The notes beneath the pieces were generated by a model. The model did not search any database. It saw only the letters and a program-made list of their open reading frames with translations, and was not told the origin of the DNA. This document shows, piece after piece, positions 43,753-55,986 of a DNA stretch of 64,000 nt. The translations under genes and the position numbers were made by a program. The stretch is from the NCBI GenBank assembly GCA_002270565.1, contig NQMI01000018.1:248001-312000 (forward strand), given 5' to 3'. Source of the stretch: Stenocarpella maydis. Lineage: Eukaryota; Ascomycota; Sordariomycetes; Diaporthales; Diaporthaceae. Position 1 is the first letter of the stretch. Each line of letters begins with the position of its first letter.

Positions 43753-44950
43753 TGTCGGCAAGTATATCCCGGTAGAAAGACAGAAGATTGAATCATTAGT
43801 ACACGCTCGAAGCACTGCAAATTCTGTATAACTCCCGAACTACTACTGCTACTGCAGTAGTCTTGCTTTCACAAGAAGAGCATGCAAGGGGAAAAGGCAA
43901 CCCTGAATGCGTTTCCCACGTGACAACTGCAACCTGGCCTTGATAAAGCGGGGGAGTCTGCGTTGTTTAGGCCACAAGGTTGCATCGGAGACAGGCCGAG
44001 GTATTATAGCCACCGAGACTCCAATCTTCACGTGCCTATGCGAATTACTAGGTTTCAAAACAAGTTTTCTGGCAGGGCTGTACGGACGGACTGTGACAAA
44101 ATCATCGAATGCCACAGCCACAATAGATCTGAATGATTGGCCAGCATTCGTTTGCCGCCCTGAGCCACTGAGAAGGCCAACGCATTCACCAGCATAAGGT
44201 CTTTTTAAGGCCTTAACAAACCTGCCTGAGGATATGACTGCATTGGAGACTTCAGGACGGCTTAGGTATTTAACCTGTCCGAGTCCCGGTACGCCCCGAT
44301 TACAGCCACGGCACAACAGACAGTGGATCAACTGGTGCCTGGGTACAAGTTCTTGCTCTTTGATGGCCGCGGCAAAATCTCCCTTGATCGAATCCTTGAC
44401 CATCGTGTTCCTGGCTTGAATGCAGAGCCATCTCTTTGTGGAATGTGGCGAAATAAACCCGTTATAAAGTTAGGCATACGCTCTCTTGGCCTGTCCCTGT
44501 TCCTTCTTTAGACTATTCTTGGAAACGTGAGTGTCTTTGTCCTGGGTCTCGAGGCTCGCCGGCACTTGGAGTGGAGGGCAGTTGCAGCTCCCAAATTCTA
44601 GAGAATTTTAGATGGATCTGCGCATCTGAAGTAAGGAAATGCGCGCCAAAATAGGCGGTGGCTATGACGGAGGATGGTTTTAAAAGCACTCAAAGTCAGG
44701 GAGACGGGCAGTTATAAAGATAGGTAGGTAGGCGGAGACGCCAGAAAGCGGAAAGGTTTTGGGCTTTTGTATCGAGTTGTCAGGCAGCAATTGACGGTGA
44801 ACATCTTCGCCTTACAATTGGAAGCATCTCCACAGTCAACGGATAGGTCGCAAAATATAAACATTCATAAGCCGTGTTCACACTTTGTCCTCAAGAATCT
44901 TATTATTATTATAAAGGCCGACCTAAACCACAGCCCGTTACCGTTACTTA
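43753..44950. other. Intergenic region without supported gene
   Basis: A 184-codon frame on - (43849-44403) has no domain and is overlapped by equally open frames on +. This interval separates the housekeeping-type genes from the candidate metabolic cluster. Confidence 0.55.
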
Positions 44951-46999
44951 TCACGAGTACGTCGGTTTTGTCTCGCTCGTCTGCACTGCCCACCGGGAGC
45001 AGAATTCTCGAATCCGCCCGCTCATGAAGTATACCGGAATTCCCATGGCCCCCAACACACCAGTCAGGATACCGTAGATCAGATATGCTCCATCGTATCC
45101 CCGCAGCTTGATGAATGGCGTCACGCCGTATGTTGTACCAAAACTGAGGATACCACGCATCGCGCATATCACAACCAGTGCGGGGCCCGACCTTGTTGGG
45201 TACGAATCGAGCGAGTAAACAATCCCACACTGATTCGCCCCCACAAACGCAAAGTAGTACGCGTTGATAGAGAACACGACGGCAAACCAGTGCAAACGGT
45301 CCGGGTGTGCGGCCGCCTGCCCATATAGGATAGCAGAGAGCACGCCCACGATGATAGGGAAGACAAGAGGCACGAGCCGGTGCTCTGGTCTGTGAACGCC
45401 CCCGTTTCGCTTGGAGAGGTAGCGGACGAGATAGTCGGAGCCGGCACCAAGAAGAGGCAGCGCGACAAACGACACGACGATTTGTCCAGCCATCGCGAAT
45501 GAGATGTACTTTGACGCCCAAGAGTAAGGAGGAGCACCAAGTACGGAACCATATGTTGTTCCCAGGGAGATGTTGACGCCAATGGTAAGACCATTTAGGA
45601 GGAATGCCCAAAAGATGTCGGGGAATAACATGACGGTAAACATCCGTTTCCAGGTGCGGAGGCCCTCCTCCCAGTCTGGCCTATTGACGAACAGACGCAT
45701 GTCCGACGCCAGTGTCCGCGGCTTGTAGTTGACCGTGTCCAACTCCCGCGGGTCAGTGGTTGTGACGCGACGCACAAGATAGCTCGTCACAACGGGGCTT
45801 GCGTCGTCGCTCTCAGAGCGAGCCTCTGTCTGAGCGGTGAATTGACTTATACTCGCGCCTTTTCCCTGGTATGCCGCGATCGGCCGGTCGTATTTGGTCT
45901 CCGGGACAAAGAAGATGCTGCAGATGAACACAAGCCCAGAGATTCCTGTGCCAAGTCCGTACCAGCCGCTGACGCCGATGGACGCCGCGATATACGACGT
46001 GAGTAGCGTCAGTATACTGGTTAGAATATTACTGAGGGCCGTGAAGTACATCTGGGTCCGACCGCGCTCGTGAAGAAAGAAGGTTTCTTGCACCATTAGG
46101 GGGCACAGGGCTTCGGACTGCCCCGCGGCTAGACCCATTATGCAGCGGGCCGCAAGATGCCATTCGTATGATTTTTGACCGGCACAGAGGCCACCAGAAA
46201 GGACCAGGATGAGAGTTGAGAACAAGAAAATCGGTCGGCGGCCGACGGCCAGGGCGAGGGGCATTCCGATCAGGTTTCCAACACCCATAAAGAGGGTGGG
46301 AAAGGTCATGAGCCCTGAAAACGTATATAATTGTCAGTGGTTGAGTACATGAGCATTACAGCCAGACACGTACAGGTAATTTCGGCCTCACTGCGACCTT
46401 CGCCTACGTATATTGGTATAAAAGTACCAAGGACTCCTCCCTGCGGCTACTTGTCAGTACACTGGACTTTGAAGAAGAATAAGAGCACTCGGATGTCAGT
46501 CAGACTTACCAGACCGCTCACCATCGTCAACCCGATGGTTGCGTATACCGCCACGCACGTCAGGAGAAGCTAAATGCATCCACTAGTTAGGCACAGATGC
46601 ATGTACTTCAGGTCGGGGAACGCTCTGACCAATTTGCGAAGAGGAGGCAAGTTGAGGGGATCTATCAATGCCAGGTTGTCAGTAAGTGACTCGTAAAGCA
46701 ACATAGAAAGCCCCCGTGAGGACTACAGGTTATGCGCCAACCTACCTCGAGGATCAGGGCTAGGAGTAGGGATCAGGTAGACTGTGTCGCCTGGACCAGC
46801 CAGGCCGACGTCGCCATGAAAGTCCTGGGGCTTGTCGGCCGAAGTCGCGGCCTTTGCAATATCGATTTCATCACGGGACTCGACATGCTTATACGCTCAT
46901 GATCAGCAAAGAATCCAAAGAAGGAGGCCTCGAGGGGAAAACGGGCAGATGTAGGGGTGCTGATCGACATACCAGTATGGTTGACTTGTCTTCACCCAT
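44951..46999 (-). CDS. Major facilitator superfamily transporter (cluster gene)
   Basis: Six exons (46973-46999, 46746-46887, 46630-46661, 46510-46569, 46374-46440, 44951-46314) give 563 residues. Four of the five introns fall in the first 150 codons. Each joint was chosen by frame and signals; the third intron (60 nt, CTAAC branch site) removes an in-frame stop and joins DPLNLPPLRK to LLLTCVAVYA. The N-terminus resembles multidrug/Hol1-like proteins, with the sequence DTVYLIPTPSPDPRDPLNLP before the first membrane segment. The large exon has RxxxG-type loops (VGRRPIFLF), the central hydrophilic loop and six C-terminal membrane segments. Role: import of a cluster substrate or export of a product across the plasma membrane. 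It is the first gene of the cluster and faces away from dioxygenase 1 across a 0.8-kb gap. Confidence 0.88.
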
Positions 47000-47820
47000 G
47001 ACTACGACCCACGACGGCTGACTGTTTGAAATAACTTGCCAAAAATAATGTGGTCGCTACTGGAAGTTGATGAAGACCCTACGGACACGGCCAAAGTGTC
47101 AATACGACGTGGGCCTTGCTGTTTTTATGCTGCCATCTTCTTTCGGTTCGTCCTTAGTTGTCCCGGAGAGGGGGCCAAGGATGGTAAAGGGGGCTTTCAT
47201 GGCAATGGCCAACCGAACACCTGGCATTTGACGTTGCAGCGGCGAGCCGGAAAAGCGTCGTTGGGTCGACCTTGCATTACAACCAGCGCCGCCAGCTACG
47301 TGACCTGTGTCGTTCGGAACGGGTCCTTGTCTGTTGCCCCCGGGTTTCAGCCGTCCGAGTGGCCTCTTCTTTAGGTCAAGCCTGGCGCTAAATCCCACCA
47401 GTCTGGGGATGCTACTTGAGGATTTGTGGGGTGGAATCTGGGGTCAGCTGGGGGCATTTGCGGGGCAGAAACCGAACCGAAGCAACCAAGTGCCCTTCCG
47501 GAGTGCCCCTGATCTCACACATAGTCGTGGTGACGAGCCGAAGAGCAAGACCCGGAACACCTTTCGGTCAACATCTGGAGCATTTTCCTCCGTGGCTCCA
47601 CGAAGCCCCCGGGACTGTGAGGATGGATGATACTGATCCGCCTCACGGATCCCGATTCTGGTTACCCTAGGTATTGCTGAACAAATAAACATGCGTGGCA
47701 CACGAGCATTATCACGGCATCCGTGACACGGAGGTCAGTGTGGATACGGCCAGGGACAAAGATCGCACTGTTGAAACTATCCAGGCAAAATAGAGCAACA
47801 AGTGACATGACATCAAATTC
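47000..47820. other. Promoter of the MFS gene
   Basis: No supported gene lies between the MFS start codon and the stop of dioxygenase 1. Frames on both strands are short and overlap. It should contain the MFS promoter and the dioxygenase 3' UTR. Confidence 0.6.
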
Positions 47821-48948
47821 TCAAGCCTTAATGTAGGGGACTCCTGTCAGCTTAAACGCCCTCTCGCTGAGTACGGGCTCGTGGAGCGGCCTCTCCCTTT
47901 GCACATTGTCGGGCTTGCCATTGCGCATCGCCTTGTTCGTCCCCAAGAACTGGGCATTTGGCCAGTGCGTCGTGCCGACCTTCCTGTCCCAGGCGTCCTT
48001 CTTCCTAATCAGGTCGTCCTGGCTCGCGTCGGCGACGGGCATGTAGCAGGTGTACACCGCCAGCCTGTCCTGCTTGCCAGTGGCTGGGACGTTGTAATGC
48101 GGTGTACGAGAATCCCCTGATGAACACCATTAGTCACAAGTAAATCATGGGAAATGGCCCTGACGAGGAATGCACCTACAAAGGAGCAAGTCGCCAGGTT
48201 CAGCTTCCACTTTGACCCATTCGCACCCGTTGTCCTTCAGCCATTGCATGCCCTCGTCCTTGAAGCCATACCACTCTCTCGTCCACTGCGGGATGCGGTC
48301 CTCCTTCCCGCGGAAGTGATCGTGGTACTTTTCGCTAAGAAGATGCCCGCCTTTGCACACAATCAAACCTCCGTCGTTGGGCCCATTCGGCATGAGGTTG
48401 ACGAGACCCTGGAGACACCTGAACCCAGGACTCTCAGGGTCTTGGTCTTGGTGGGGCCAAGGGTTGTTGGATGGGAGGTTCTCACGATTGTGGAACCCAT
48501 AGTTGATCGTGTCAAAGGACACGATCAAGTCTTCGGTCCCGTAGACCTTCTCGAACGCGTTGACTACTCCCTCCTCACTCCTTATGTCCCAGACAAAGTC
48601 CTCGTGGCAAGCACCATATGGGAGGAGCATTCCCTTCTCGTTGATGACAGGGAGCTTGTCAGGGTGGACAGTTGAGGGGTCGTTGCGGTCATACCCGAGC
48701 CCGAACGACTCAACCAGGGAGTACATCTTGTCTGCGTACTTCATCGCTCGCCCAGCCGGCACGGCCCCCTTGACGACTGCGTAGCCATCTCGCACAAGGT
48801 CATCTCGCCAATCACCAAAGACAGGGTCGGTGCCGTCGACCTTCATGCGGTAGCCACTGTGCTCTGCGCCTTTGTTCTTGAGATCCTGCTTGGCAGCAAG
48901 TTGGTCCCGGCTGGTGGGCTCAGCGGCTGTTGTGGAGTTGATGACCAT
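47821..48948 (-). CDS. Phytanoyl-CoA dioxygenase-like Fe(II)/2OG oxygenase 1
   Basis: Two exons, 48180-48948 and 47821-48116, give 354 residues. The 63-nt intron splits a Trp codon, restoring GDLLLWDSRTPHYN; reading through would end the protein early. The metal triad is intact: His166 and Asp168 in PWPHQDQD, distal His263 in TPHY, plus Arg274, eleven residues later, for 2-oxoglutarate. The family couples oxidative decarboxylation of 2-oxoglutarate to hydroxylation, desaturation or ring rearrangement of a small molecule. It has no peroxisomal C-terminal signal, so a lipid phytanoyl role is unlikely. It is paralogous to the dioxygenase at 54757-55986 (shared PNGPxDGGL and GTTHWP) and shares a 549-bp divergent promoter with the FAD monooxygenase. 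Confidence 0.92.
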
Positions 48949-49497
48949 TTTGTTGTGTGAATAAGGCTCCTTGGGTGAATATCGGCTTCTGGCAGTAGTC
49001 TGGATGTTTTGTGGGTGTGAAGCTCGCTAATGCCAATCATGCCTAGTACCGCATTTCACGGAGTAGTGAGCCATGATTATAACAACATCTTTGACGGCAA
49101 ATTGATAACACAACCCGGGGTCGAATTTCGGATGCATCCGGTAGTGATGGTACTCCGCACACTGCGAAGAGACAGAAAGCGGTACTGGCCGCTCCAGGTG
49201 TTCCGGTTCGGTTCGCTCGGTTCGGTTCGGTTCGGAGCGCTTGAGGCTCGTCGGAGCATCGAGTCGTCAGTGACGGTTGGGGGCCGGCTGAACTACGGGC
49301 CCGCCATCTCCTTCAGATGTTGGGCAAGACTGGGGCCGCAACATGGGCCCGTTATGGAGGAAATAATCAGTGCAAGTAAGAGGTGTAGGTAATATCGACC
49401 GCCCCCCCATGCCGTGCCAACACCTTGTTGATCACATGCATACCAATGCTCCCCGGCCAAGACTTCCCAGGACCGTCTATGAGATTCTCACACTGCC
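48949..49497. promoter_or_regulatory. Bidirectional promoter, dioxygenase 1 / FAD monooxygenase
   Basis: A 549-bp gap between two divergent ATGs. It contains a tandem run of TTCGG units at 49203-49235, including CCGGTTCGG, an inverted CCG/CGG pair with 3-bp spacing of the kind Zn2Cys6 proteins bind. Binding by the cluster regulator is an inference. Confidence 0.5.
49203..49235. repeat. TTCGG pentamer repeat in shared promoter
   Basis: Five TTCGG units plus a variant (TTCGC TCGG) in 33 bp, midway between two divergent cluster genes. Possible regulator binding array or simple repeat. Confidence 0.8.
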
Positions 49498-50892
49498 ATG
49501 CCCTCAGCAAAATCCACCGATGACTTCCGTATCATCGTTGTTGGCGGAGGCATAGCAGGGCTTGCCACTGTTAGTGACGCCAGCTCATGACCCATATGGC
49601 CTAGACCTAACCGACCCAATTAATAGGCCATCGCATTGCGTGCACCCAAGCGCCAGATCACGGTGCTGGAGCGTTCTCGCATGCTCAGGGAGACTGGTGC
49701 ATTGATCTCCCTCCAACCGAACGCGTCCAGGATTGTGACGAAATGGGGCCTTGATCCTATTCTGCAACGGGTCGCAGAGCCCCAAGCCGACCAGGCCTTC
49801 CGCATGTTCAACACAGAGGGCAGGCTTGTGAGAGAGATTCCCCTGAGCACTGCAGCGTTCGATGCGGACCGGATGCTGTACCACCGACAGGATCTTCACG
49901 CGGCCTTGAGAGAGGCGGCGACTACGACTGCGGGTGGCTGGCTGGGGAAGCCAGCTGTTGTGATCAAGACCGCCGCAGAAGTAGTTGGCTGTGACCCCGT
50001 CAAGGGGACCGTGGCTCTAAAAGGCGGTGAAGTCCTGGAGGCGGACCTCATTATCGGCGCGGATGGCATCAAATCGGTCATCAGGGACGTTGTTACTGGT
50101 GAAAAAAGGACCGCCAAACCCACCGGACTTTCAGCGTACCGAATGCTCATACCATCTGCAAAACTCCCGGTTGAGCAGATTCCGGAAGGAATTCTCCAGA
50201 TGGAAGATCCAGCAGCAACGACAATGATTGTGGGCAAGGACAAGCGGGTCATCATGGGCCCAGGAAGAGCGGGAAAGCTGCTCGGGATCGTCGCCCTCGT
50301 GCCGGACGAGACCTCTGAAGGCCCTGCGGACGAGTCGTGGACGCGGCCTGGCTCCAAGCCAGAACTTCTCGCGGCGTTTGCCGATTTCCCGTCCTGGCTC
50401 CGTGCCATCTTTGAACAAGCAGAGGATGATGAGATCGGCTTATGGCAGCTCCGCGACATCGACCCCTTGCCTAGGTGGACCAGAGGACGAGTGGTTCTAG
50501 TTGGCGACGCAGCGCATGCCATGCTCCCCACTCAGGGACAAGGTGCTAGCCAGGCGATCGAGGACGCAGAGGCGCTTCAAGCTTTTCTGCCTGATCTCGA
50601 TGAAGGACTCATGTCGAGAGAACAGGTGGAGAAGGCTTTGGAGAAAGTTTTCAAGGCCAGATACGAGAGAGCCAGCTTGATCCAGGCATACAGTAGGGAA
50701 CAGGCTCGGCCAGGGACGGCGGGCAGAGAAGTAACGCTAGACCCTGGCCAGTTCATGAAGTACAACTGTGAGTACCAAGGAGCGGTTGACTGGTTGGACA
50801 GGCAGGCAAGGAGAAGCCAGAGTCCGTCAGATCCGGAGGTGCCAAGCTTAGTGGATGAAGTGGATAAACTGAAGCTTGTCGGCCCGTGCTAG
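49498..50892 (+). CDS. FAD-dependent monooxygenase (salicylate hydroxylase-like)
   Basis: Two exons, 49498-49569 and 49627-50892, give 445 residues. The 57-nt intron (GTTAGT donor, CTAAC branch site, TAATAG acceptor) lies directly after the dinucleotide-binding Gly motif, VVGGGIAGLAT. The three hallmarks of group A flavoprotein hydroxylases are present: GGGIAG at 16-21, the GADG motif at 168-171 that contacts FAD and NADPH, and GDAAHAMLPTQGQGASQAIEDA from 317. Family members hydroxylate aromatic or polyketide-like rings using NADPH and oxygen. Substrate cannot be deduced. It starts head-to-head with dioxygenase 1, and its 3' end converges on the cluster regulator with 111 bp between stop codons. 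Confidence 0.93.
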
Positions 50893-51003
50893 GCCATATA
50901 AAAAATATAGGCACAGGAATCAGTATGAAATATTCGAGCTGAGGAATGAGTTGCGAACTGTCTCAAGTAGTCCATTGTTGAACCCCAACTATCCTACAGG
51001 TAG

Positions 51004-53981
51004 TTAATTGAAATCGAGTGGCTGGCCCATCATAAGATCTGCGCTCATCGATGTCCAGAGTTGTTCCAACGTGATCTCTTCATCGGCCTCAAAAAATGGG
51101 GCGTCCTCCCTCAAACCCATCAATGGGTCAATACCGGACATATGAATGTCATTTTCTCCAGAACTACAAACATCTTCGTTCGAATGGGCGATTGTAGGAG
51201 GAAAAGGCAGTGCACCCTCTTCCGCAGCTTGACTGTCTTTTCTGGGCACTCGAGCTGGACTCTGACGTTCCAAGGCAACTGCCTCCAAGATGCTGTTCCT
51301 TAGTCTCTCGCATCCTTTAATGAATTCTGGGGACTGCCCCATCCTCCGATAGAACAACTCAATGTATTCTGTTGTCCCAACTAATAATTCCACATCGCTC
51401 CGGATCATTCTCTTTCCGGGATTCTTCAGCACATTCAACCCCAAGACAACCGCAGCAAGGAATGGTTGGGTTGGAGCAAAGAGATTTTTCGAGGACACAA
51501 CATGGTCCGCTATCTCGAGTACCTGGCGCGCCATAGCTCTCGCCGCTGCAATGCTGAGGTTTTGGCTCTGAAGCAGCCGGGGATACGAGGGTAGTCGCCT
51601 GGTAGCGTTCCTCGTCCTGATCTCCTCGAGGTACTTTTGAGTTGGGAAAGCCAGGGATGCCCGGAACAAGGTGATTTGCGCCTGGTAGTATTGTAATGAC
51701 AGGAATGCGGCGATATGTTGGTGTTGGTGTCCGGACTCGGCGTCCTCTGCGTCAATTCCGAGATGAACCAGCTCGTGACCCGGCTTTATCCCCTCCGGAA
51801 CTGCCTTGACCCACTCCAGGAGGAGCTGATCAAGTCGCCCGGTCTCATAGAGGAGTTGCCACGGATCTGAGATGCGCCTGTGATATAGATGCTCGCTGAT
51901 TTGGCCCATGATTCGTGCCAGAGAGACCCACAAGACGAACAGATGCAAGGGCCCTGTCACAGAGTCTCCCGAGTTTTGCGGCTGCGAAAAATTGATTTGG
52001 TCGATTTCCTGCTCCGTTAAAGCGGAGGGGCGCCCTGTCTCCAGCTCCATGAGTCTCTCAATGGCATAGCATGACCACCATACCCGGGCTTCCAGGGGGA
52101 GGTTTTCTGTGCTCAATTGGTCCGAAGCACAAGATTCCGAGGTGCCTTTGTTTGCTTGCCTCGTACGTGGTGATATGTACCGGTGGAGCCCTATAGAGTG
52201 TGCTATTCGTATTGCTTGCCCGTTGAGATGCCAGCACTGGCCGTCCTTGGACTTTCCACGGAGCGCGAATCCAAGTAGAATCAAAGCCTGGACGCTTGGC
52301 AAGTATGGGCTGGCAACCAAGTGCCCATATAGACTGTATGCAGCATCGACATATGAGTTCCCAAAATCCGTGGAAAAGCCGGCGGTTTCGTCTGCGCCAA
52401 TTGCTAGCATAGCGAAGATGGAGACAATTGAGGGCACATCCTGTCGGGGTAATGTTAGCTCTGGAAATATGAAGCACGAGTCTTTCGGCGAACCTGTTTT
52501 GTCATTACTTGACCAAGCCCCCCGTTATGCACGGCTCCGATCTGCTTACGTTGAAGCCTTTGCCATTCTGCAGATACAAATTCACGGTCAATAACGGGTA
52601 TTATTGGCCAGATTTTGGTGAAGAAAGTATCGATATGGTTGTGGATAGAGAGGTCCGGTAGGTTGGGTATCGTTACTTTCAAGGGGAGGTCAAATTCTTC
52701 CACAAATCGCATCCCCTCTCGGAAACATGGTGTTACGGTTGGGAGTCTTCTCCTTCGCAGATGCATGTCTAAGAAAACAGTCAGGCACTGCAAGCTGCTG
52801 CCGCCGAGATACTGCGACATGTTAGCGTGGTGCCCTGAATTTAGAACCAGAACAAGAGTGTTGGTGGATTATTTACCTTGACTTTTCCCGAGTTATCGTC
52901 GGTGTTGATGACGATGTCAGGATGTTGGCCATTTGCCTCGTGGTGGGGGTCACTGCCTTGACCATGAGCCGCAGCGTTGTATGCTTTTGAGACCCATGAC
53001 TGGGTCCTCAGATCGGGAGGCCGAGATATGTTTGTATCGCCTGAAGGGTCCATTCCAGTGCCGCTATTTCCATTGGACGGCGTGCGGCTCGGACCAAAGT
53101 TCGAGGTCGTGGCCCAGTCATTTGGCGATCTGCCCGTTGCCTCGTGCCTTGTGCCAAGTGCAGTGGCGTTGATGTTCTGAGGCGAGTTTTGGGGGCCTGG
53201 AGTATCTGTCCCAAAAGTGTGTTGTAAGCATACAGGAACTATTTTGCTGCCAAGCCATGTTCACCCATACGAGGTTCTCTCATCCGGATAGCTTCATAAC
53301 ATCGACTGGGCCTTCTATGCTCATCCTGGATTAGAACCGTCCTCAGATGGTATGATTGACTCACTTGGTTGCTCCTGAGGAGATGCACTTATATGCTTTG
53401 GCACATAAGCCTGATTACGGTGGGTGGCGGCTGGGTTTTGTCCCGGAAGAAGACCGTCTTTGGTGGCCCATTTCCGCACAACAACAGGTCCTGCTTCTGG
53501 ATGGCGTGGGTCTGTAGTCTCGCAGTCTTCGTCCCGGAGCCAGCAATTTCGACACTAGATCCAGTATCAGTCACTTTCAATGTTGGCACCAGAAAAGAGT
53601 AAAAGTTATGTGGATGTCTTCGATCCGGCCTCCAGCACAGTAGACATCCAGGCACCGCCCCAGGCACCGGGATATTCTCCGTCACCACGCGTCGAGAGAA
53701 GACAGAAGACACGCGCCGATCTCCAGAGAGGCTCGACCTACCTTTGGTATCTCGGCATCACACCGCACCTTTCGTTTTCGACATTGATTGCAGGCGAGGT
53801 TTAGACGTATTCGCTTCGGCGCGCGCTCCGTCCTTTCACCGCTGTTGCTTTCTGCGGCAGTGTTGACCGAGTCCTGACCAGGGGAATCATTGGGCACATC
53901 CATGTCGGCTCCGGATTCTGGCCCGGATCCGAAAGCAGTATGGGTCAGTGAATCCCGTCTGACGCCCGCCGGTGGTGCCAT
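51004..53981 (-). CDS. Zn2Cys6 transcription factor, probable cluster regulator
   Basis: Five exons (53742-53981, 53365-53554, 52877-53205, 52494-52811, 51004-52440) give 837 residues. The zinc cluster is split by the first intron (187 nt): CNQCRKRKVRC lies in exon 1, and CRNCWLRDEDC starts exon 2; spliced, it has canonical 2-6-6-2-6 spacing. A Ser/Asn-rich linker follows, then KVKYLGGSSLQCLTVFLD and a fungal_trans domain (FFTKIWPIIPVIDREF, then ARVWWSCYAIERLMELETGRPSAL). The C-terminus is acidic and ends soon after DEEITLEQLW, a plausible activation region. Position in the middle of the transporter-oxygenase-hydrolase group argues for local control. The XlnR/Ctf1-like architecture does not reveal the inducer. 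Confidence 0.92.
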
Positions 53982-54756
53982 GTTGCTGAACGTGGACTGA
54001 TGTCGACAGATTCCCTCGGTTCACTGAGCATGCTCGGACGGCCTGCACCGACCCGGGTCTCGGCTCGATTTCTATAGCTCGGGCTGCAGCACAGAGCTTG
54101 TGCGGGGGCGCTCCCCCAGATTCCGGAATCTGGGGAGGTGGGGCCGCTTCCCCAGGCACTGAGCAGGGGGCAGGGTAGGGAGATCCGAAGTTGCTCCTCG
54201 GAAGGTAAAGCATCCCCTATCCCCCCCTATCCCCCACGATGAACTAAATCTGAGGTTCGGCATTGATCCTAGGCTACACACATGGGTGTGGAGCAAATGG
54301 GCCTACGCAGCTCAGATCTTGGATTCGAAATCGCAAACAGATCAGTGGACAGTTTTGGTGTTGGCTAAAATGTGGACCAAATGCATTCAAAACCTGAAAT
54401 TGGCATGGTCGATAGCTTCCGGATGACTCGTACGCAAACGCACATTCTCTATGTTATGTATGCACAGCGAAGTCGGGTGTTTTTTTTTTATTCACAACGA
54501 GTTGCGCTCGGCTGTGTGAGGCTAATATATGGTTGTTGTCATGGGATCAGAACGGAGTCAGCTGATATATGGGGCTGCCAACCAAGACATAACATGCACC
54601 ACCCTCTTGCAGCAGTGACTGGATTGCTTAAGCAACTAGCCAAGAATAGGCAGGACGAGTTCCCACGAAAGTCCTTCACATTATGGGACGAAAATGTGTT
54701 CATGGCGACATAATTCATGATTTAACTAACTAAACCCCCTGTTGAACGGTCTAGCT
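53982..54756. other. Promoter of the cluster regulator
   Basis: No gene supported. Upstream of the regulator ATG are a CCCCTATC direct repeat near 54212-54235 and a short inverted repeat, CCCCCAGATTCCGG / CCGGAATCTGGGG-like, near 54113-54137 (GATTCCGGAATC is a 12-bp palindrome). Confidence 0.6.
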
Positions 54757-55986
54757 TCAGTATGCCTTTACTCCCGCCAACCGAAGAACCGTATCTGTGA
54801 CCTCAGGCTTCTCAAACGGCTCAGTCCTGTACTTGGGGCAGACCTCTCCATTCCTCATAGGCTTGCTGTCAGCTGGCCTGATGTTGCAGTGTGGCCAGTG
54901 GGTCGTGCCCGTGTAGGTCTCAAAGCACTTCTTCTTGGCCTCCAAGGCCTCCTCCGTTGCGAACCTGCGTGGGGTCATGCAGATATATTGTACATTCCGG
55001 ATTTGCTCACCCTCTGGGAGGCGTGCGTAGTGCATTGTCCGGCTGTCCCAGAGGACAAAGTCGCCCGGCTCCATGTTCACCTTGATGAGCTCGCAGCCGC
55101 GCTCCTCGAACCACTTGACATCCTTCTCCGAGAAGAGATAGAGATCCATGTACTTGATCTCTGGTGGAGGGGCATCCTCGTGGTCGTTGGACTCGCGCTT
55201 ATGAGCAAAGAACTCGTTGAAGTGGTGTGCTGAGCCCTTCATCAGCATGAGGCCTCCGTCTTTAGGACCGTTGGGGGAGTAGTTGAGAAGCCCCTGAACG
55301 GCTTGCATGCTGTGGTCGATAGAGTTAGCAATGGAGGCGTCCCCAGGCCGGCAGAGATGCCTACTCACCCCTTGCGCTCGGGGTTCTGGTCGCAGTGAGG
55401 CCATGGTGACCATCGGACATCCTTCCTGTTGGGCATTGAGATGTTCATGCCGTCAAATGAGCAGATCAACTCCTTTGTCTCCCCTGTGGCATGTCAGCGG
55501 CCTGTCTGTACCGAAGCAGTGCGACTGGCGCAGAGATTTTCTGCCTCGATGGACAGGCAATTGCAGCGGATAATCAAGAGACCACAGTCACATACAGAGC
55601 TTCTCGAAGATTTCAATAACGGCTGGCTCGGTGCGTGCCTCCCAGGCCATCTTCTCGTGAGGCGACCCATATGAGAAGTACATGCCGCCCTTGAAGCTGA
55701 CGGGCAGGTGGTCTTCAGTCCACGTCTCAGGGTTGTTCTCATCGAAGCCCAGCTCGAAGTTCTTGAGCCACTGGATTTGCTTGTCGGCATAGTACTTGGC
55801 CCGCTCAGGAGAGATGACGTTTTTGATAAGAACGCAGCCATATTTGTGGAACTCGTCGCGCCAGTCACCGTAGACCTTGCTGGTGTCAAATTCCACGAGA
55901 TCTTTAGACTCGAACTGAGCGGCGAAGGTGCGGTGGGCCTCGAGCTCAGCCTCCTGGGCCTGAGTGGTTGTCGCTGTGGTAGACAT
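54757..55986 (-). CDS. Phytanoyl-CoA dioxygenase-like Fe(II)/2OG oxygenase 2
   Basis: Three exons (55596-55986, 55369-55483, 54757-55309) give 352 residues. Introns of 112 and 59 nt are fixed by frame and by conserved joints (FEKLW-ETKELICSFDG and NPERKG-MQAVQGLLNY). The facial triad is intact: His160 and Asp162 in WPHCD, distal His262 in MHYARL, with Arg273 for 2-oxoglutarate; the spacing equals that in dioxygenase 1. Shared blocks with that paralogue include YxDWRD, the KYADK-like segment, SFDxxN, PNGPxDGGL, GDFVLWDSRT and TGTTHWPH. Divergence is well beyond a recent tandem copy, so the two enzymes probably catalyse different steps. It shares a 619-bp promoter with the CocE/NonD hydrolase. 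Confidence 0.92.

Noticed and set aside
43849..44403. 184-codon open frame on -
   Set aside because: No recognisable family, and similarly open frames lie on + over the same bases; support is too weak.
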